A stretch of DNA of 64,000 bases, taken from positions 1-64,000 of the forward strand of contig CALYTW010000002.1 in NCBI GenBank assembly GCA_945487905.1. The letters are read 5' to 3'. Position 1 is the first letter of the stretch. Every line of letters starts with the position of its first letter. Positions 48,268 to 56,440 of this stretch are shown here, one piece after another. Source of the stretch: an uncultured cyanobacterium. GTDB lineage: Bacteria > Cyanobacteriota > Vampirovibrionia > Gastranaerophilales > Gastranaerophilaceae. Position numbers and translations under genes: made by a program. The notes beneath the pieces are model-generated. The model did not search any database, was not told where the DNA came from, and was given only the letters and a program-made list of their open reading frames with translations.

Positions 48268-48691
48268 ATTAATAGGAATAATATTAATTACAATATTGTC
48301 ACTGCCCGCACCGATACGGGCAGTTGACGGTGCTTTACCTGCGGAGCAACCGGCATTTGAAGAAATAGCAGAGCGTGCAAATAATGCGTTAGACCAAATG
48401 GATGAAGACATAGTTCAACCGGAAGCTGTACAAAGAACAATTGCAATTCCGCACAAAGAACCTATAAGCAAACGAAAACTTATAAAAATGTTTTTAAAAG
48501 CGATGATTGCGGTCTGCATTTCGTGTGTTGCGCTTTATGCTGGTTTATCTTTATACAACAAAATCAGAGATAAAATTTCAGGCGATGCAGCTAAACAGTG
48601 CAAAAATTCTGTGTCCAAGACAAGTTTGTCTTCTCCGACCGATTTTGAAGAAGCAATAAAGTTGTTTTTGGAAAAAACGAAGTGGGATTAA
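48257..48691 (+). CDS. Small exported or membrane protein
   Basis: A 144-residue protein with a signal-like N-terminus (MKNKLIGIILITILSLPAPI), an acidic stretch, a TM helix (MIAVCISCVALYAGLSLYN) and a basic C-terminal tail. I recognise no family. It overlaps the end of rne by 11 bases, so it is likely in the same operon; a role in membrane tethering is only a guess. Confidence 0.65.
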   Translation: MKNKLIGIILITILSLPAPIRAVDGALPAEQPAFEEIAERANNALDQMDEDIVQPEAVQRTIAIPHKEPISKRKLIKMFLKAMIAVCISCVALYAGLSLYNKIRDKISGDAAKQCKNSVSKTSLSSPTDFEEAIKLFLEKTKWD

Positions 48692-48718
48692 TCTCAAAAA
48701 CCAATTTACGGAAAGAGG

Positions 48719-48724
48719 TATAAT
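48719..48724 (+). promoter_or_regulatory. rsmI -10 box, near-leaderless
   Basis: TATAAT sits nine bases before the rsmI ATG, so transcription would start within about three bases of it. AGAGG lies upstream of the start point and could not serve as ribosome site if this is the sole promoter. Confidence 0.5.
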
Positions 48725-48733
48725 CTAAGTATA

Positions 48734-49558
48734 ATGCGAGAATTTGACTTTTATATAGTTCCTACACCAATTGGGAACATACAGGATATTACACTTAGGG
48801 CGATTAACGTCTTAAAATCGGTTGATATTATTGCCTGCGAAGATACAAGAACCACCCAAAAACTTCTCAAACATTATGAGATAAAAACAAAATGTATTTC
48901 TTACCATAAATACAATGAAAAAGAGCGTGTTGATTTCTTTTTGAACACATTGAAAGAAGGGAAAAAAATTGCACTTGTATCAGATGCAGGAACGCCAATG
49001 ATTTGTGATCCGGGAGCTGTAATTCTTCCGGAACTAATTAAAAACGGTTATTCTGTTACTGCTCTTCCCGGAGCGTGTGCAGTTACGACATTTTTATCCC
49101 AAATTCCCAGAGAAAATGAAGAATTTATTTTTATAGGTTTTATTCCGAGAAAAGGAAAACAAATTGAAGAGTTGGCAACAAAATATTCCTCACAAAATCT
49201 TGTTTTTTATGATTCGCCGGAAAGAATTCTTAAAACGATTGAAGTAATCAAATTCTGCCGAAAAAACGCGAAAATTTCGCTTGGACGAGAGCTTTCAAAA
49301 CTTTTTGAAGAAGTTGTTACTGGAAGTACGGAGGAGATTTTAGAGCATTTTAAAGAGGGTATAAAAGGCGAAATTGTTTGCATGGTTTATGCCGAAAGAG
49401 ACAGAGATTCAGCGGAAATTTTACCAAAAATAAAAGCATTAAAAACAAAGGGCTATAAAGACAAAGATATCTCGGTAATTTTATCAACGTTGTATAAATA
49501 CAACAAAAATGATGTTTATGACTTGGCATTGACTGAATTACCAGGTTCGTCATCCTGA
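48734..49558 (+). CDS. rsmI: 16S rRNA (cytidine1402-2'-O)-methyltransferase
   Basis: SAM-dependent tetrapyrrole-methylase-fold enzyme that modifies C1402 in 16S rRNA. Motifs: IVPTPIGNIQDITLRA, CEDTRTTQKLL, SDAGTPMICDPG, GALPGACAV-like LPGACAVTTF. 274 residues. The last residues (PGSSS) and the TGA stop are supplied by the first copy of the palindromic repeat array (GTCATCCTGAGG), so the native 3' end was modified by repeat insertion. Confidence 0.95.
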   Translation: MREFDFYIVPTPIGNIQDITLRAINVLKSVDIIACEDTRTTQKLLKHYEIKTKCISYHKYNEKERVDFFLNTLKEGKKIALVSDAGTPMICDPGAVILPELIKNGYSVTALPGACAVTTFLSQIPRENEEFIFIGFIPRKGKQIEELATKYSSQNLVFYDSPERILKTIEVIKFCRKNAKISLGRELSKLFEEVVTGSTEEILEHFKEGIKGEIVCMVYAERDRDSAEILPKIKALKTKGYKDKDISVILSTLYKYNKNDVYDLALTELPGSSS

Positions 49559-49860
49559 GGTTTTCTTGTCATCCTGAGGGAGCGAAACGACCGAAGGATC
49601 CCTTAAACAATTTGTCATCCTGAGGGCTTTTTCCTGTCATCCTGAGGGAGCGAAGCGACCGAAGGATCCCTTTAACAATTTGTCATCCTGAGGGCTTTTT
49701 CCTGTCATCCTGAGGGAGCGAAACGACCGAAGGATCTCTTTAAAATTTAACGAGATTCTTCGCTTCGCTCAGAATGACGGGAAGTTAACGAGATTCTTCG
49801 GGGGTAAATAAAACTTCGCTCAGAATGACGTGGAGAAGCCTCAGAATGACGTGGAGGAAT
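49545..49860. repeat. Left palindromic repeat array
   Basis: Six GTCATCCTGAGG starts occur here; about two and a half tandem units of roughly 69 bases hold GGGAGCGAARCGACCGAAGG, then inverted copies (GATTCTTCGCTTCGCTCAG, AGAATGACG). It belongs to the dispersed GTCATTCTGAGC-type repeats seen in many genomes. The first copy contains the end of rsmI. A 54-base segment (49770-49823) is identical to 51893-51946. Confidence 0.85.
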
Positions 49861-49889
49861 CAGAATAATCAATTTTGGATAATTTTCGA

Positions 49890-50043
49890 GTTTGCGGAAA
49901 AACTTCGTTTTTCTTCGCAAACTTCGGGGTACGGTTTCGAGTCAGGCTATGTGCTATCCCACACCTAGCCTGACTCTCACACACCTTGGGTCGGATGCGG
50001 AAAAAGTTCGAAAAATTGTCATTTTTCGACTTTTTCCGCATCC
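49890..50043. repeat. Three consecutive large palindromes
   Basis: Hairpin 1 at 49890-49923 has outer GTTTGCG/CGCAAAC and inner GAAAAAC/GTTTTTC arms. Hairpin 2 has perfect 11-base arms GAGTCAGGCTA (49939-49949) and TAGCCTGACTC (49966-49976). Hairpin 3 at 49993-50043 pairs GGATGCGGAAAAAG with CTTTTTCCGCATCC and extends inward to 23 bp with one bulge. None is followed by a clean T-run. The block lies before the HLR1-like and sigma-28 sites. Confidence 0.75.
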
Positions 50044-50046
50044 TCA

Positions 50047-50064
50047 TTTGTTAAGTTTTGTAAA
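50047..50064 (-). promoter_or_regulatory. HLR1-like box before the sigma-28 promoter
   Basis: Minus strand TTTACAAA-AC-TTAACAAA: two octamers at 10-base period, one mismatch to consensus. It matches the 33036 box at 19 of 21 bases and lies 17 bases upstream of the sigma-28 -35 element. Confidence 0.45.
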
Positions 50065-50081
50065 AAATATGTTATATTCCC

Positions 50082-50108
50082 TAAAGTTTACGAAAAAATA
50101 GCCGATAT
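50082..50108 (+). promoter_or_regulatory. Sigma-28 (FliA) promoter
   Basis: TAAAGTTT (50082-50089), exactly 11 bases, then GCCGATAT (50101-50108). This matches the FliA consensus (TAAAGTTT-N11-GCCGATAA) at 15 of 16 bases. It points at the 50144 gene, which should thus be co-expressed with late flagellar genes. Confidence 0.85.
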
Positions 50109-50143
50109 ATAGAATATATAAATAGATGAATTTTGGAGGGAAT

Positions 50144-51694
50144 ATGTCAACCGTAAACATGGCACAAGCTTTATCATCTCCGTCATACGCAAAATCGTTA
50201 TGGATTGATTATTATAAAAACGGGAATACAAAAGGTATAACGGCAGAAGAGATTGGTCAAATTGAAGCACAATGGAAAAGTAAACTTGCTTCGTGGAAAG
50301 CGAGTGTTGCGACTGATGACAACAAATATATAATTGTTGATTCAAGCTGGGATGCAGATATTGAAGCAGGTAAACAAGAAGGCAGAGACCTTACGGGATA
50401 TGAAGGTTCGAAAGGACAAAAAGGTTGGCAAATTACACGCAGCGTCGGAGATGGGGTCGTGTCAGTCGGAGGTGCTGTTTGTAGAGTAGTCTGTAAGGAT
50501 GCTATGCAAAAAGCCAGAGAATGGATGGCTAAAAGCGCCATAGAAAAAATCGGGGAAGAAGCCAGCGAAGACGTTTTAAAGAATGCCTTAGCAACTAGCT
50601 TAGTTAAGATCGATTATTCAAAGTTACAACCAGATCAAATAGCCTCTGAGACAAAAAAGGCCATTGATGATGCCACGAAATCCGCCCAACCAAAGGCCGA
50701 TCAAGCTGCCAAAGAAGCAAAAGATAAGGCAGCAAAAGATACCGGCGTTTTGATTGCTTGTGCTTTTGATGCACTTACCGCAGGTGCCTATTATATAAAG
50801 AAACCCAACAAAACACAACACGAAGCTATTATGAAGATAAACGAAGATTTGCCGAACCAGCAGGAAAAGACAATGGAAACAAGTGCATATATCGATACAA
50901 TGGACGATGAGGTTATGACCCTGAATGATGATGCCAATGGGCATGTAGAGGATGCAAATGAAACTATGGCAGAAAACAAAACCGAGTATGATTTCTATCG
51001 ACAATATATAGATAATCTTGAACATAGAAAAACCTCCGGAGAAGCAATCAGTCAAGAAGAAGCCGATATGTACAAAGAGGCGATTTTGTATATGACAGAG
51101 TCAAGCGAAAATGTTCTAATGACAGAAGCAGAAGGTACAGAAGCCGTCAATGAAATATACGACACAATGGGCGAATATCAGCAAGGCTATGACGAATCTG
51201 CTGAAAACATTGCAAATGTCGAAGGCATTACCACATACGCTGAAAATATGGATAAATCTACCAGAACTATGTGTTATGTTGAAGCCGGAGCGCAAAGTCT
51301 TAATGGATTACTTGCCGGAAAAGATGCGTTTAAAGCCGGACAACTGGCTATTGAGACGGGCTGGTGCGGATTGGGTATAGCATACGGTGGTGCAGCTATT
51401 CTTGCAGGTGGAGCAGCGGTATCAGACGGATTCGCCGCTAAAGAGCAGTTCACATGGGCTGGCGAAATCGGAGGCGAAATCGAAAACAGAAAAGCTACTC
51501 AGGAAATGAACGATGCAACTATGCAAAACTATAATGAAAAAGTAGACAACTATGCTGCTAATATGGAAGATGTCGAAGGTCTGGAAATGGAAGTACCTGA
51601 TGACATAGAAGTACCTACAGAGACTGAAATTCCTGCTACAACTCCTGGAAACGAAACAGATGATGAAGAAAACAAGAAAAAAAATAAAAAATAA
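50144..51694 (+). CDS. Helical hypothetical protein under sigma-28 control
   Basis: A 516-residue protein of no recognised family. It opens MSTVNMAQALSSPSYAKSL without signal peptide, is rich in Ala/Glu/Asp/Lys and mostly helical, with one hydrophobic Gly/Ala stretch (GLGIAYGGAAILAGGAAV) near residue 415 and another around VSVGGAVCRVVCK; it ends in an acidic-then-Lys tail. Layout recalls type III translocator or flagellar-exported proteins. I chose ATG 50144 (GGAGGG just before) over 50126. It is alone between two repeat arrays. Confidence 0.7.
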   Translation: MSTVNMAQALSSPSYAKSLWIDYYKNGNTKGITAEEIGQIEAQWKSKLASWKASVATDDNKYIIVDSSWDADIEAGKQEGRDLTGYEGSKGQKGWQITRSVGDGVVSVGGAVCRVVCKDAMQKAREWMAKSAIEKIGEEASEDVLKNALATSLVKIDYSKLQPDQIASETKKAIDDATKSAQPKADQAAKEAKDKAAKDTGVLIACAFDALTAGAYYIKKPNKTQHEAIMKINEDLPNQQEKTMETSAYIDTMDDEVMTLNDDANGHVEDANETMAENKTEYDFYRQYIDNLEHRKTSGEAISQEEADMYKEAILYMTESSENVLMTEAEGTEAVNEIYDTMGEYQQGYDESAENIANVEGITTYAENMDKSTRTMCYVEAGAQSLNGLLAGKDAFKAGQLAIETGWCGLGIAYGGAAILAGGAAVSDGFAAKEQFTWAGEIGGEIENRKATQEMNDATMQNYNEKVDNYAANMEDVEGLEMEVPDDIEVPTETEIPATTPGNETDDEENKKKNKK

Positions 51695-51738
51695 TGTAAC
51701 TGTATAAATATTACAGTAAATTATTGTTTAACAATTCG

Positions 51739-52002
51739 TCATCCTGAGGGGTTTTTCTGTCATCCTGAGGGTTTTTTGCCATCCTGAGGGAGTGAAACGA
51801 CCGAAGGATCTCTTTAACAATTTGTCATCCTGAAGGAGCAAAGCGACCGAAGGATCTCTTTAAAAGTTTACGAGATTCTTCGGCTAAAGCCTCAGAATGA
51901 CGGGAAGTTAACGAGATTCTTCGGGGGTAAATAAAACTTCGCTCAGCATGACGTATTTTGTCATCCTGAAGGAGCTAAGCGACCGAAGGATCCCTTTAAA
52001 AG
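51739..52002. repeat. Right palindromic repeat array
   Basis: Direct copies of GTCATCCTGAGG/GAAGGATCTC, then inverted ACGAGATTCTTCGG copies and a last direct copy that ends against the rpsA-like stop codon. It shares the 54-base identity (51893-51946) with the left array and the same order of parts. The 50144 gene is thus bracketed by direct composite repeats. 51695-51738 holds only an AT-rich spacer with a weak ACTGT/ACAGT hairpin. Confidence 0.85.
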
Positions 52003-53061
52003 TTAAACTTCTTCTGTTGAAAGCCCAAGGGATATTCTTTTATCTTTCGGATTAAATTTGATAATCTTGGTATCAATTTTATCTCCGACTTTAAGAATTG
52101 TCCCTTTTGAATTTTGAAGTTCAGAAAGCACAGATTGAGGAAGAAGCGCCTCAACTCCGGGAATTACCTCAACAAAAGCTCCAAACGCTTTGATTCTGGT
52201 AATTATACCCTCTTTAACATCTCCTTCTTTCAATTCTTCTTCTGCTTTAATCCACGGATCAGGCTCGGTATTCTTTAAACTCAAACTTATTCTTTGCTTG
52301 TCATAATCAATGTCTATTATTTCCACATTAATTTCCTGTCCAACAGAAAGCAAATCTGTCGGATGTTCAACCCACTTCCATGAAATCTGTGAAAGCGGTA
52401 ATAAGCAGTCTACACCACCTATGTTTACAAAAGCACCAAAATCGGTAATTCTTACAACTTCGCCTTTTACAACCTGTCCTACTTCTATTTGTGAAAAAAC
52501 GCTCTTTCGAGTCTCTGCCATATTTGTTTCATATACTTTTTTATTTGATAAAATTAAATTATTTTGAGCTTTATCAATTGTCAAAATCTTGACGTCAATC
52601 TTGTCTCCTGGATTGCATATAGCTTCTCTCGCACATAACTGACCTTGCGGAATAAAGCCCTGAACTCCCGATACATCCACAATAAGACCGCCTTTGACGT
52701 GCTGGGTTACTGTAGCTGCAATCGTTTCATCCGTTTCTTTAACACTCTCGAGTTCTGCCCAAGTATGAGCCAGATGCACCTTTTTATACGATAGCATGAA
52801 CCTTCCGTTTTCATCACAGTCTTGAGTAATTAAAAATTCATACTCTGTTCCTTTTTCCAAAACTTCTTCCGCTTTTGCTTTCCTGTCCGACGAAACTTCA
52901 TACGATGGAACAAATGCAGTGCTTTTTGAACCTATATCGACAATTGCACCGTCTGATTCATAAGCACATACAACACCTTTTACTATATCCCCCCGTTTAA
53001 AAGTATAGTCGTATTTAGACAGAAGCGCCTCAAAATCTTCGTCTGTATACTTCTCAACCAT
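52003..53061 (-). CDS. rpsA: Ribosomal protein S1-like, four S1 domains
   Basis: S1 protein that promotes mRNA binding to the 30S subunit. Four repeats are visible: RGDIVKGVVCAYESDGAIVD, an ETIAATVTQHVKGGLIVDVS repeat, GQVVKGEVVRITDFGAFVNI and EGDVKEGIITRIKAFGAFVE, about residues 22-345. The start ATG 53061 has AGAAGGAGA nine bases before; the in-frame ATG 30 bases upstream has none. At 352 residues it is close to cyanobacterial and short S1 proteins rather than six-domain E. coli S1. Confidence 0.93.
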   Translation of the reverse strand: MVEKYTDEDFEALLSKYDYTFKRGDIVKGVVCAYESDGAIVDIGSKSTAFVPSYEVSSDRKAKAEEVLEKGTEYEFLITQDCDENGRFMLSYKKVHLAHTWAELESVKETDETIAATVTQHVKGGLIVDVSGVQGFIPQGQLCAREAICNPGDKIDVKILTIDKAQNNLILSNKKVYETNMAETRKSVFSQIEVGQVVKGEVVRITDFGAFVNIGGVDCLLPLSQISWKWVEHPTDLLSVGQEINVEIIDIDYDKQRISLSLKNTEPDPWIKAEEELKEGDVKEGIITRIKAFGAFVEVIPGVEALLPQSVLSELQNSKGTILKVGDKIDTKIIKFNPKDKRISLGLSTEEV

Positions 53062-53187
53062 TGGGCTTTCTCCTTCTACTATAATAAACACTGCTTAATT
53101 ATAACATATTTGGCAAAATTCGGCAATAGGTTCGTTAATAAAGCGTTACGGTAGAGTTTGCGGAAAAACGACGCTATTAAACTCTCT

Positions 53188-54039
53188 TTAAATAAAAACC
53201 TTATCCGGCTTAAATATGCCTCCTAAAACCTTACCTATGGCTACAATACTTCCGTTACATGTTAATATTGTTATTCCGTCTTTACTAACAAGAGAAATTT
53301 TACCCCCGTTTGAAATAAGCTGTTTTTCCCTTTCATTGATTTCAAAAACAGGGTAATCAAGCTTTTTCAACGGATTTATAAGATGTTTTTCAATATCATC
53401 AGCCGTTTTGAATTCCTCAAGTTTTATTGAATCCAAAATTTCAAAAGCACCCGCCTTTACTCTGATAAGCTTTATCAAATGTCCGAATGTTCCGAGTTTC
53501 TCCCCTAAATCATTCGCTATTGACCTGATATATGTGCCTTTTGAACATTCTATATAAAGTTCGAGCTGTCTGCTTTCTGAGTCATACTTCAAAATATCAC
53601 ATTTATAAATATTAACCTTTCTCGGCTCAATATTTACCGCCTCGCCTTTTCTTGCATATTCGTAAAGCTTTTTCCCATTTACTTTTATCGCCGAATATAT
53701 AGGAGGTAACTGTTTAATTTCACCTCTGAAAGTCCCCAGCTCAACTTCAATCTCGCTTTCTGTAACCGATTTTTCGGAAGTATTTACAACATCTCCTTCT
53801 ATATCATAAGTGGTTGTCGAATTTCCAAGCTGTATTGTACCTATATAAGCTTTTTCATCATTTAAGTATTCAATAAGACGAGTTGATTTTCCTGTACATA
53901 TTGGCAATACCCCCTCCGCAAAAGGATCAAGCGTCCCCGTATGTCCGATTTGTTTAACTTTTGCTATTCGTCTTAAAATTGCAACAACATCATGAGAAGT
54001 TTTGCCTTTTGGTTTGTATATATTTAAAAAACCAAACAT
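53188..54039 (-). CDS. truB: tRNA pseudouridine55 synthase
   Basis: Makes pseudouridine 55 in the T-loop of tRNA. Motifs: FLNIYKPKGKTSHDVV, KQIGHTGTLDPFAEGVLP with catalytic D38, and a later CSKGTYIRSIANDLG. 283 residues. Its ATG overlaps the rbfA stop (TAATG), so the pair is translationally coupled as in many genomes. Confidence 0.97.
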   Translation of the reverse strand: MFGFLNIYKPKGKTSHDVVAILRRIAKVKQIGHTGTLDPFAEGVLPICTGKSTRLIEYLNDEKAYIGTIQLGNSTTTYDIEGDVVNTSEKSVTESEIEVELGTFRGEIKQLPPIYSAIKVNGKKLYEYARKGEAVNIEPRKVNIYKCDILKYDSESRQLELYIECSKGTYIRSIANDLGEKLGTFGHLIKLIRVKAGAFEILDSIKLEEFKTADDIEKHLINPLKKLDYPVFEINEREKQLISNGGKISLVSKDGITILTCNGSIVAIGKVLGGIFKPDKVFI

Positions 54040-54389
54040 TACTTAATTTCGCCCTTAGAAATTTTTTCAATCAAATCAAGCACCCTTGAACCTTGTTCAA
54101 GTCCGTCACTGTATATAAATTTAATTTCCGGAGTAACCCTCAGACGAATGCGCTTGCCTATCTCGTAACGAACCCTTCCGGTATTCTTCTCTATTATCTC
54201 TTTATCTTTTTCAACCTGTTCCTGAGAACCCAAAACACTGTATATAACTTTTGCAAAAGAATTGTCGTGAGAAACTTCTACGTCAACCACGGATACAACT
54301 CCCTCCAAACCTCTGATTTCTTTTCTTAAGATATCCGAAATATCCCGCATAAGTTCTTTTCTGACCCTTTCGTTTCGTAAAGTTGACAT
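54039..54389 (-). CDS. rbfA: Ribosome-binding factor A
   Basis: KH-fold factor for late 30S assembly and 16S 5'-end processing. The pattern RNERVRKELMRDISDIL, VSVVDVEVSHDNSFAKV and the RIRLRVTPEIKFIYSD motif is diagnostic. 116 residues. GGAGGGAAAATT before the ATG. Confidence 0.96.
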   Translation of the reverse strand: MSTLRNERVRKELMRDISDILRKEIRGLEGVVSVVDVEVSHDNSFAKVIYSVLGSQEQVEKDKEIIEKNTGRVRYEIGKRIRLRVTPEIKFIYSDGLEQGSRVLDLIEKISKGEIK

Positions 54390-54527
54390 AATTTTCCCTC
54401 CGATTGCACCATTATTATAGCATAAATTTAAGAGAAATCTTCGTTTTCATTGTCATCAATTACTCTGCAAAAACAATAAAGTCTGAAGTCTTCATAAGTA
54501 TAGCCGATTAAAATCTTTAAAATCATT

Positions 54528-55958
54528 CTAAGCAATGAGATTTACCCCCTTTTTAGCTGCTGTATTATCATTATTATTTTCACTTTGTTTTGAAGAAAGT
54601 CTGTATTTATCAATACCGCTTCCTACTAAACTCAGTATACCGCCTGTTCCGACCCCCAGCAGCATACCTTTTACCCCTGAAAACAGCATTGAAGTCAGTG
54701 CAATATTCGTACCTATACCTGCAACAGTCGGAATAATACCGGTTATTAAACGAGAAATTCTGTCATCTTTGTTATCAGCTGTAGCAAGTGCTATACCGCC
54801 CATCGATAAACCTACAACAGCAGTTACAATATCAGTAGGCGCACTTCCTAACATCAAATCTCTTTTCTTATTAAAATACTTTCCGTATTCCTGATGTCCG
54901 GCATTATGTAAGCTTTTTTCAGTCTTCCTGAATGCTTTTTCAAGTGCCTTGTTTTCTTCTGCGCTTAATGAATTAGAAATAAATTCCAATATCTCTTGAT
55001 ATTGACCCTTTGTGCCGTTTTTATTACCGACAATACTGTCTACAACCTTTAATCCTTCTGCCTCAAGTTTATCTCGTTCAGGCTTTACAATATCTTCTGC
55101 CCAGAAAGAAAGATTTTGGTTAAAATGCTCGGTGCTTTTTACATTCTTGTCTAAAAAACCGTGTGCATAGTCACTCCACTTTTTCCTAACATCCGCATTT
55201 ATATTCTCAAGCAGATTTTCTTGATTTATAAATCTTTGGTTCAAATTTCCTTCAGTAAAATAATTCCTCTTAGCGTGAATCTCACGTAATTTTTCTTCAA
55301 CAATCTGTTTTTTATCTGCAGGCAGTTTTTCGATATATTGTCTTATTAGAGCTTCCAGCTTGTCCATTTTCCTGCCTGCAGTTTTATATCCGTTTCTTAC
55401 AGTACGTTTTGCCAGCATATCCCCCCATTTCGTAAGAGTTTCATGCTGACCTTTCATAAGCTTTCGAAAAACTTTGTCAAACTTCTGGAAAGATTTTCTG
55501 GTTTCAATGTTGTGAATACCGTGAAAAGATTTTTCCTCGGTGCAAAGTTTTTTGTAATAAGTATCCTTAACCGAATTGACATTGTTCGTCCACGATACAA
55601 AATCCGTAAGCCATTTAGCTGTTTTTGAAACAGTTTTGTGGAACTTTCCGGAGGCACTGCCCCCCCCAGCTCTCTCAGCCTTTTTCCAGCTATTTAAACG
55701 CAGCTTTTTCAGCTTTTCCATAAGCTTAGAGGAGCTTCTGGGGTTCAATATTGCAACAAAAAGTGACAGCCCTAAAACGCTTCCTCCAACGGCCATTGCA
55801 GTTTTATTGTGTTTCTTTTTCTTTTCTTCCTCAACTCTGTTAGCAAGTTTTTCTATTGAGTCTTCGAGGTTTTGCACAGATACGGATTGCGCTCTAAAAT
55901 TGGGATTAGAGTACATATAGGGAGTTGTATTTAAGTTGTTTAAATACCCGAATGACAT
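54528..55958 (-). CDS. Hypothetical membrane-anchored helical protein
   Basis: A 476-residue protein of no recognised family. An Asn-rich N-terminus (FGYLNNLNTTPYMYSNPNFR) is followed by one TM helix (MAVGGSVLGLSLFVAIL), a long basic helical region, and C-terminal hydrophobic segments (GIIPTVAGIGTNIALTSML, GVGTGGILSLVGSGI). Composition resembles the 37955 and 56441 products. Upstream lie an HLR1-like double box and an AT-rich -10. AGGAA precedes the ATG. Confidence 0.65.
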   Translation of the reverse strand: MSFGYLNNLNTTPYMYSNPNFRAQSVSVQNLEDSIEKLANRVEEEKKKKHNKTAMAVGGSVLGLSLFVAILNPRSSSKLMEKLKKLRLNSWKKAERAGGGSASGKFHKTVSKTAKWLTDFVSWTNNVNSVKDTYYKKLCTEEKSFHGIHNIETRKSFQKFDKVFRKLMKGQHETLTKWGDMLAKRTVRNGYKTAGRKMDKLEALIRQYIEKLPADKKQIVEEKLREIHAKRNYFTEGNLNQRFINQENLLENINADVRKKWSDYAHGFLDKNVKSTEHFNQNLSFWAEDIVKPERDKLEAEGLKVVDSIVGNKNGTKGQYQEILEFISNSLSAEENKALEKAFRKTEKSLHNAGHQEYGKYFNKKRDLMLGSAPTDIVTAVVGLSMGGIALATADNKDDRISRLITGIIPTVAGIGTNIALTSMLFSGVKGMLLGVGTGGILSLVGSGIDKYRLSSKQSENNNDNTAAKKGVNLIA

Positions 55959-56021
55959 AATTATTCCTACAATTTAAACCTGCTATATATATAAAGTTCT
56001 AAAAGAAGGCAAAATTGCCTG

Positions 56022-56049
56022 TTTGTAAAACTTTGTAAAGATTTGTTGC
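56022..56049 (-). promoter_or_regulatory. Perfect HLR1-like tandem box before the 54528 gene
   Basis: Minus strand TTTACAAA-GT-TTTACAAA (56022-56039) fits the HLR1 consensus with no mismatch; a third weaker octamer GCAACAAA lies another 10 bases upstream. The -10-like ACTTTATATATATA lies about 25 bases downstream. Confidence 0.6.
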
Positions 56050-56069
56050 AGCGACAGCAAATAATTATG

Positions 56070-56222
56070 TTAAAAAGCTTCGTCTAGTTTTGTTTTAATC
56101 ATTTTCATTTCTTCTCTTGTAAGAAACGGAATAAATCTGACAAATTCACACATAGCATCCTCATAAGAATACTGGCCTCTTTTAACTCTATCAAGCCATT
56201 CTCTGACTTCACGGGTTAGCAT
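56070..56222 (-). CDS. 50-residue small protein in the DUF1653 operon
   Basis: A short gene not previously called. ATG at 56220-56222 lies inside the last codons of the DUF1653 gene (overlap 7 bases); TAA at 56070-56072. The product opens MLTREVREWLDRVKRGQYSY and continues EDAMCEFVRFIPFLTREE, an amphipathic three-helix pattern with no rare codons or gaps. Translation is probably coupled to the upstream gene. No family is recognised. Confidence 0.6.
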   Translation of the reverse strand: MLTREVREWLDRVKRGQYSYEDAMCEFVRFIPFLTREEMKMIKTKLDEAF

Positions 56223-56419
56223 AAGGTAAACCTCAGAGTACCTTTGTCATCAACGACTTCGTTCCACATGGACTTTGGACGAACCCAAAGCGTATTATTT
56301 CCCAGGGATTCATACACAATCATATCTTCCAGTGTCTCGGAATGCTTTGCTAATCCAACAACTTTGTACATATTCCCTTTAAAGTGCTTGTACGTTTTTC
56401 CGATAATTATTTCCTGCAT
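56216..56419 (-). CDS. DUF1653-type small protein
   Basis: A 67-residue protein with the DUF1653 pattern: YKHFKGNMYKVVGLAKHSET, MIVYESL and LWVRPKSMWNE. DUF1653 is a small beta-barrel-like domain often in accessory regions; function unknown. It is 21 bases after the UbiB-like gene's stop on the opposite side (the minus-strand gene upstream of it) and overlaps the 50-residue gene. Confidence 0.8.
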   Translation of the reverse strand: MQEIIIGKTYKHFKGNMYKVVGLAKHSETLEDMIVYESLGNNTLWVRPKSMWNEVVDDKGTLRFTLC

Positions 56420-56440
56420 AAAAGATTATTCTATTTCCCT

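Noticed and set aside
54470-54520. TGAAGTCT-N11-GCCGATTA, sigma-28-like on the plus strand
   Set aside because: Only 5 of 8 bases fit at -35 and it points into the 3' end of a minus-strand gene with no plus-strand gene downstream.
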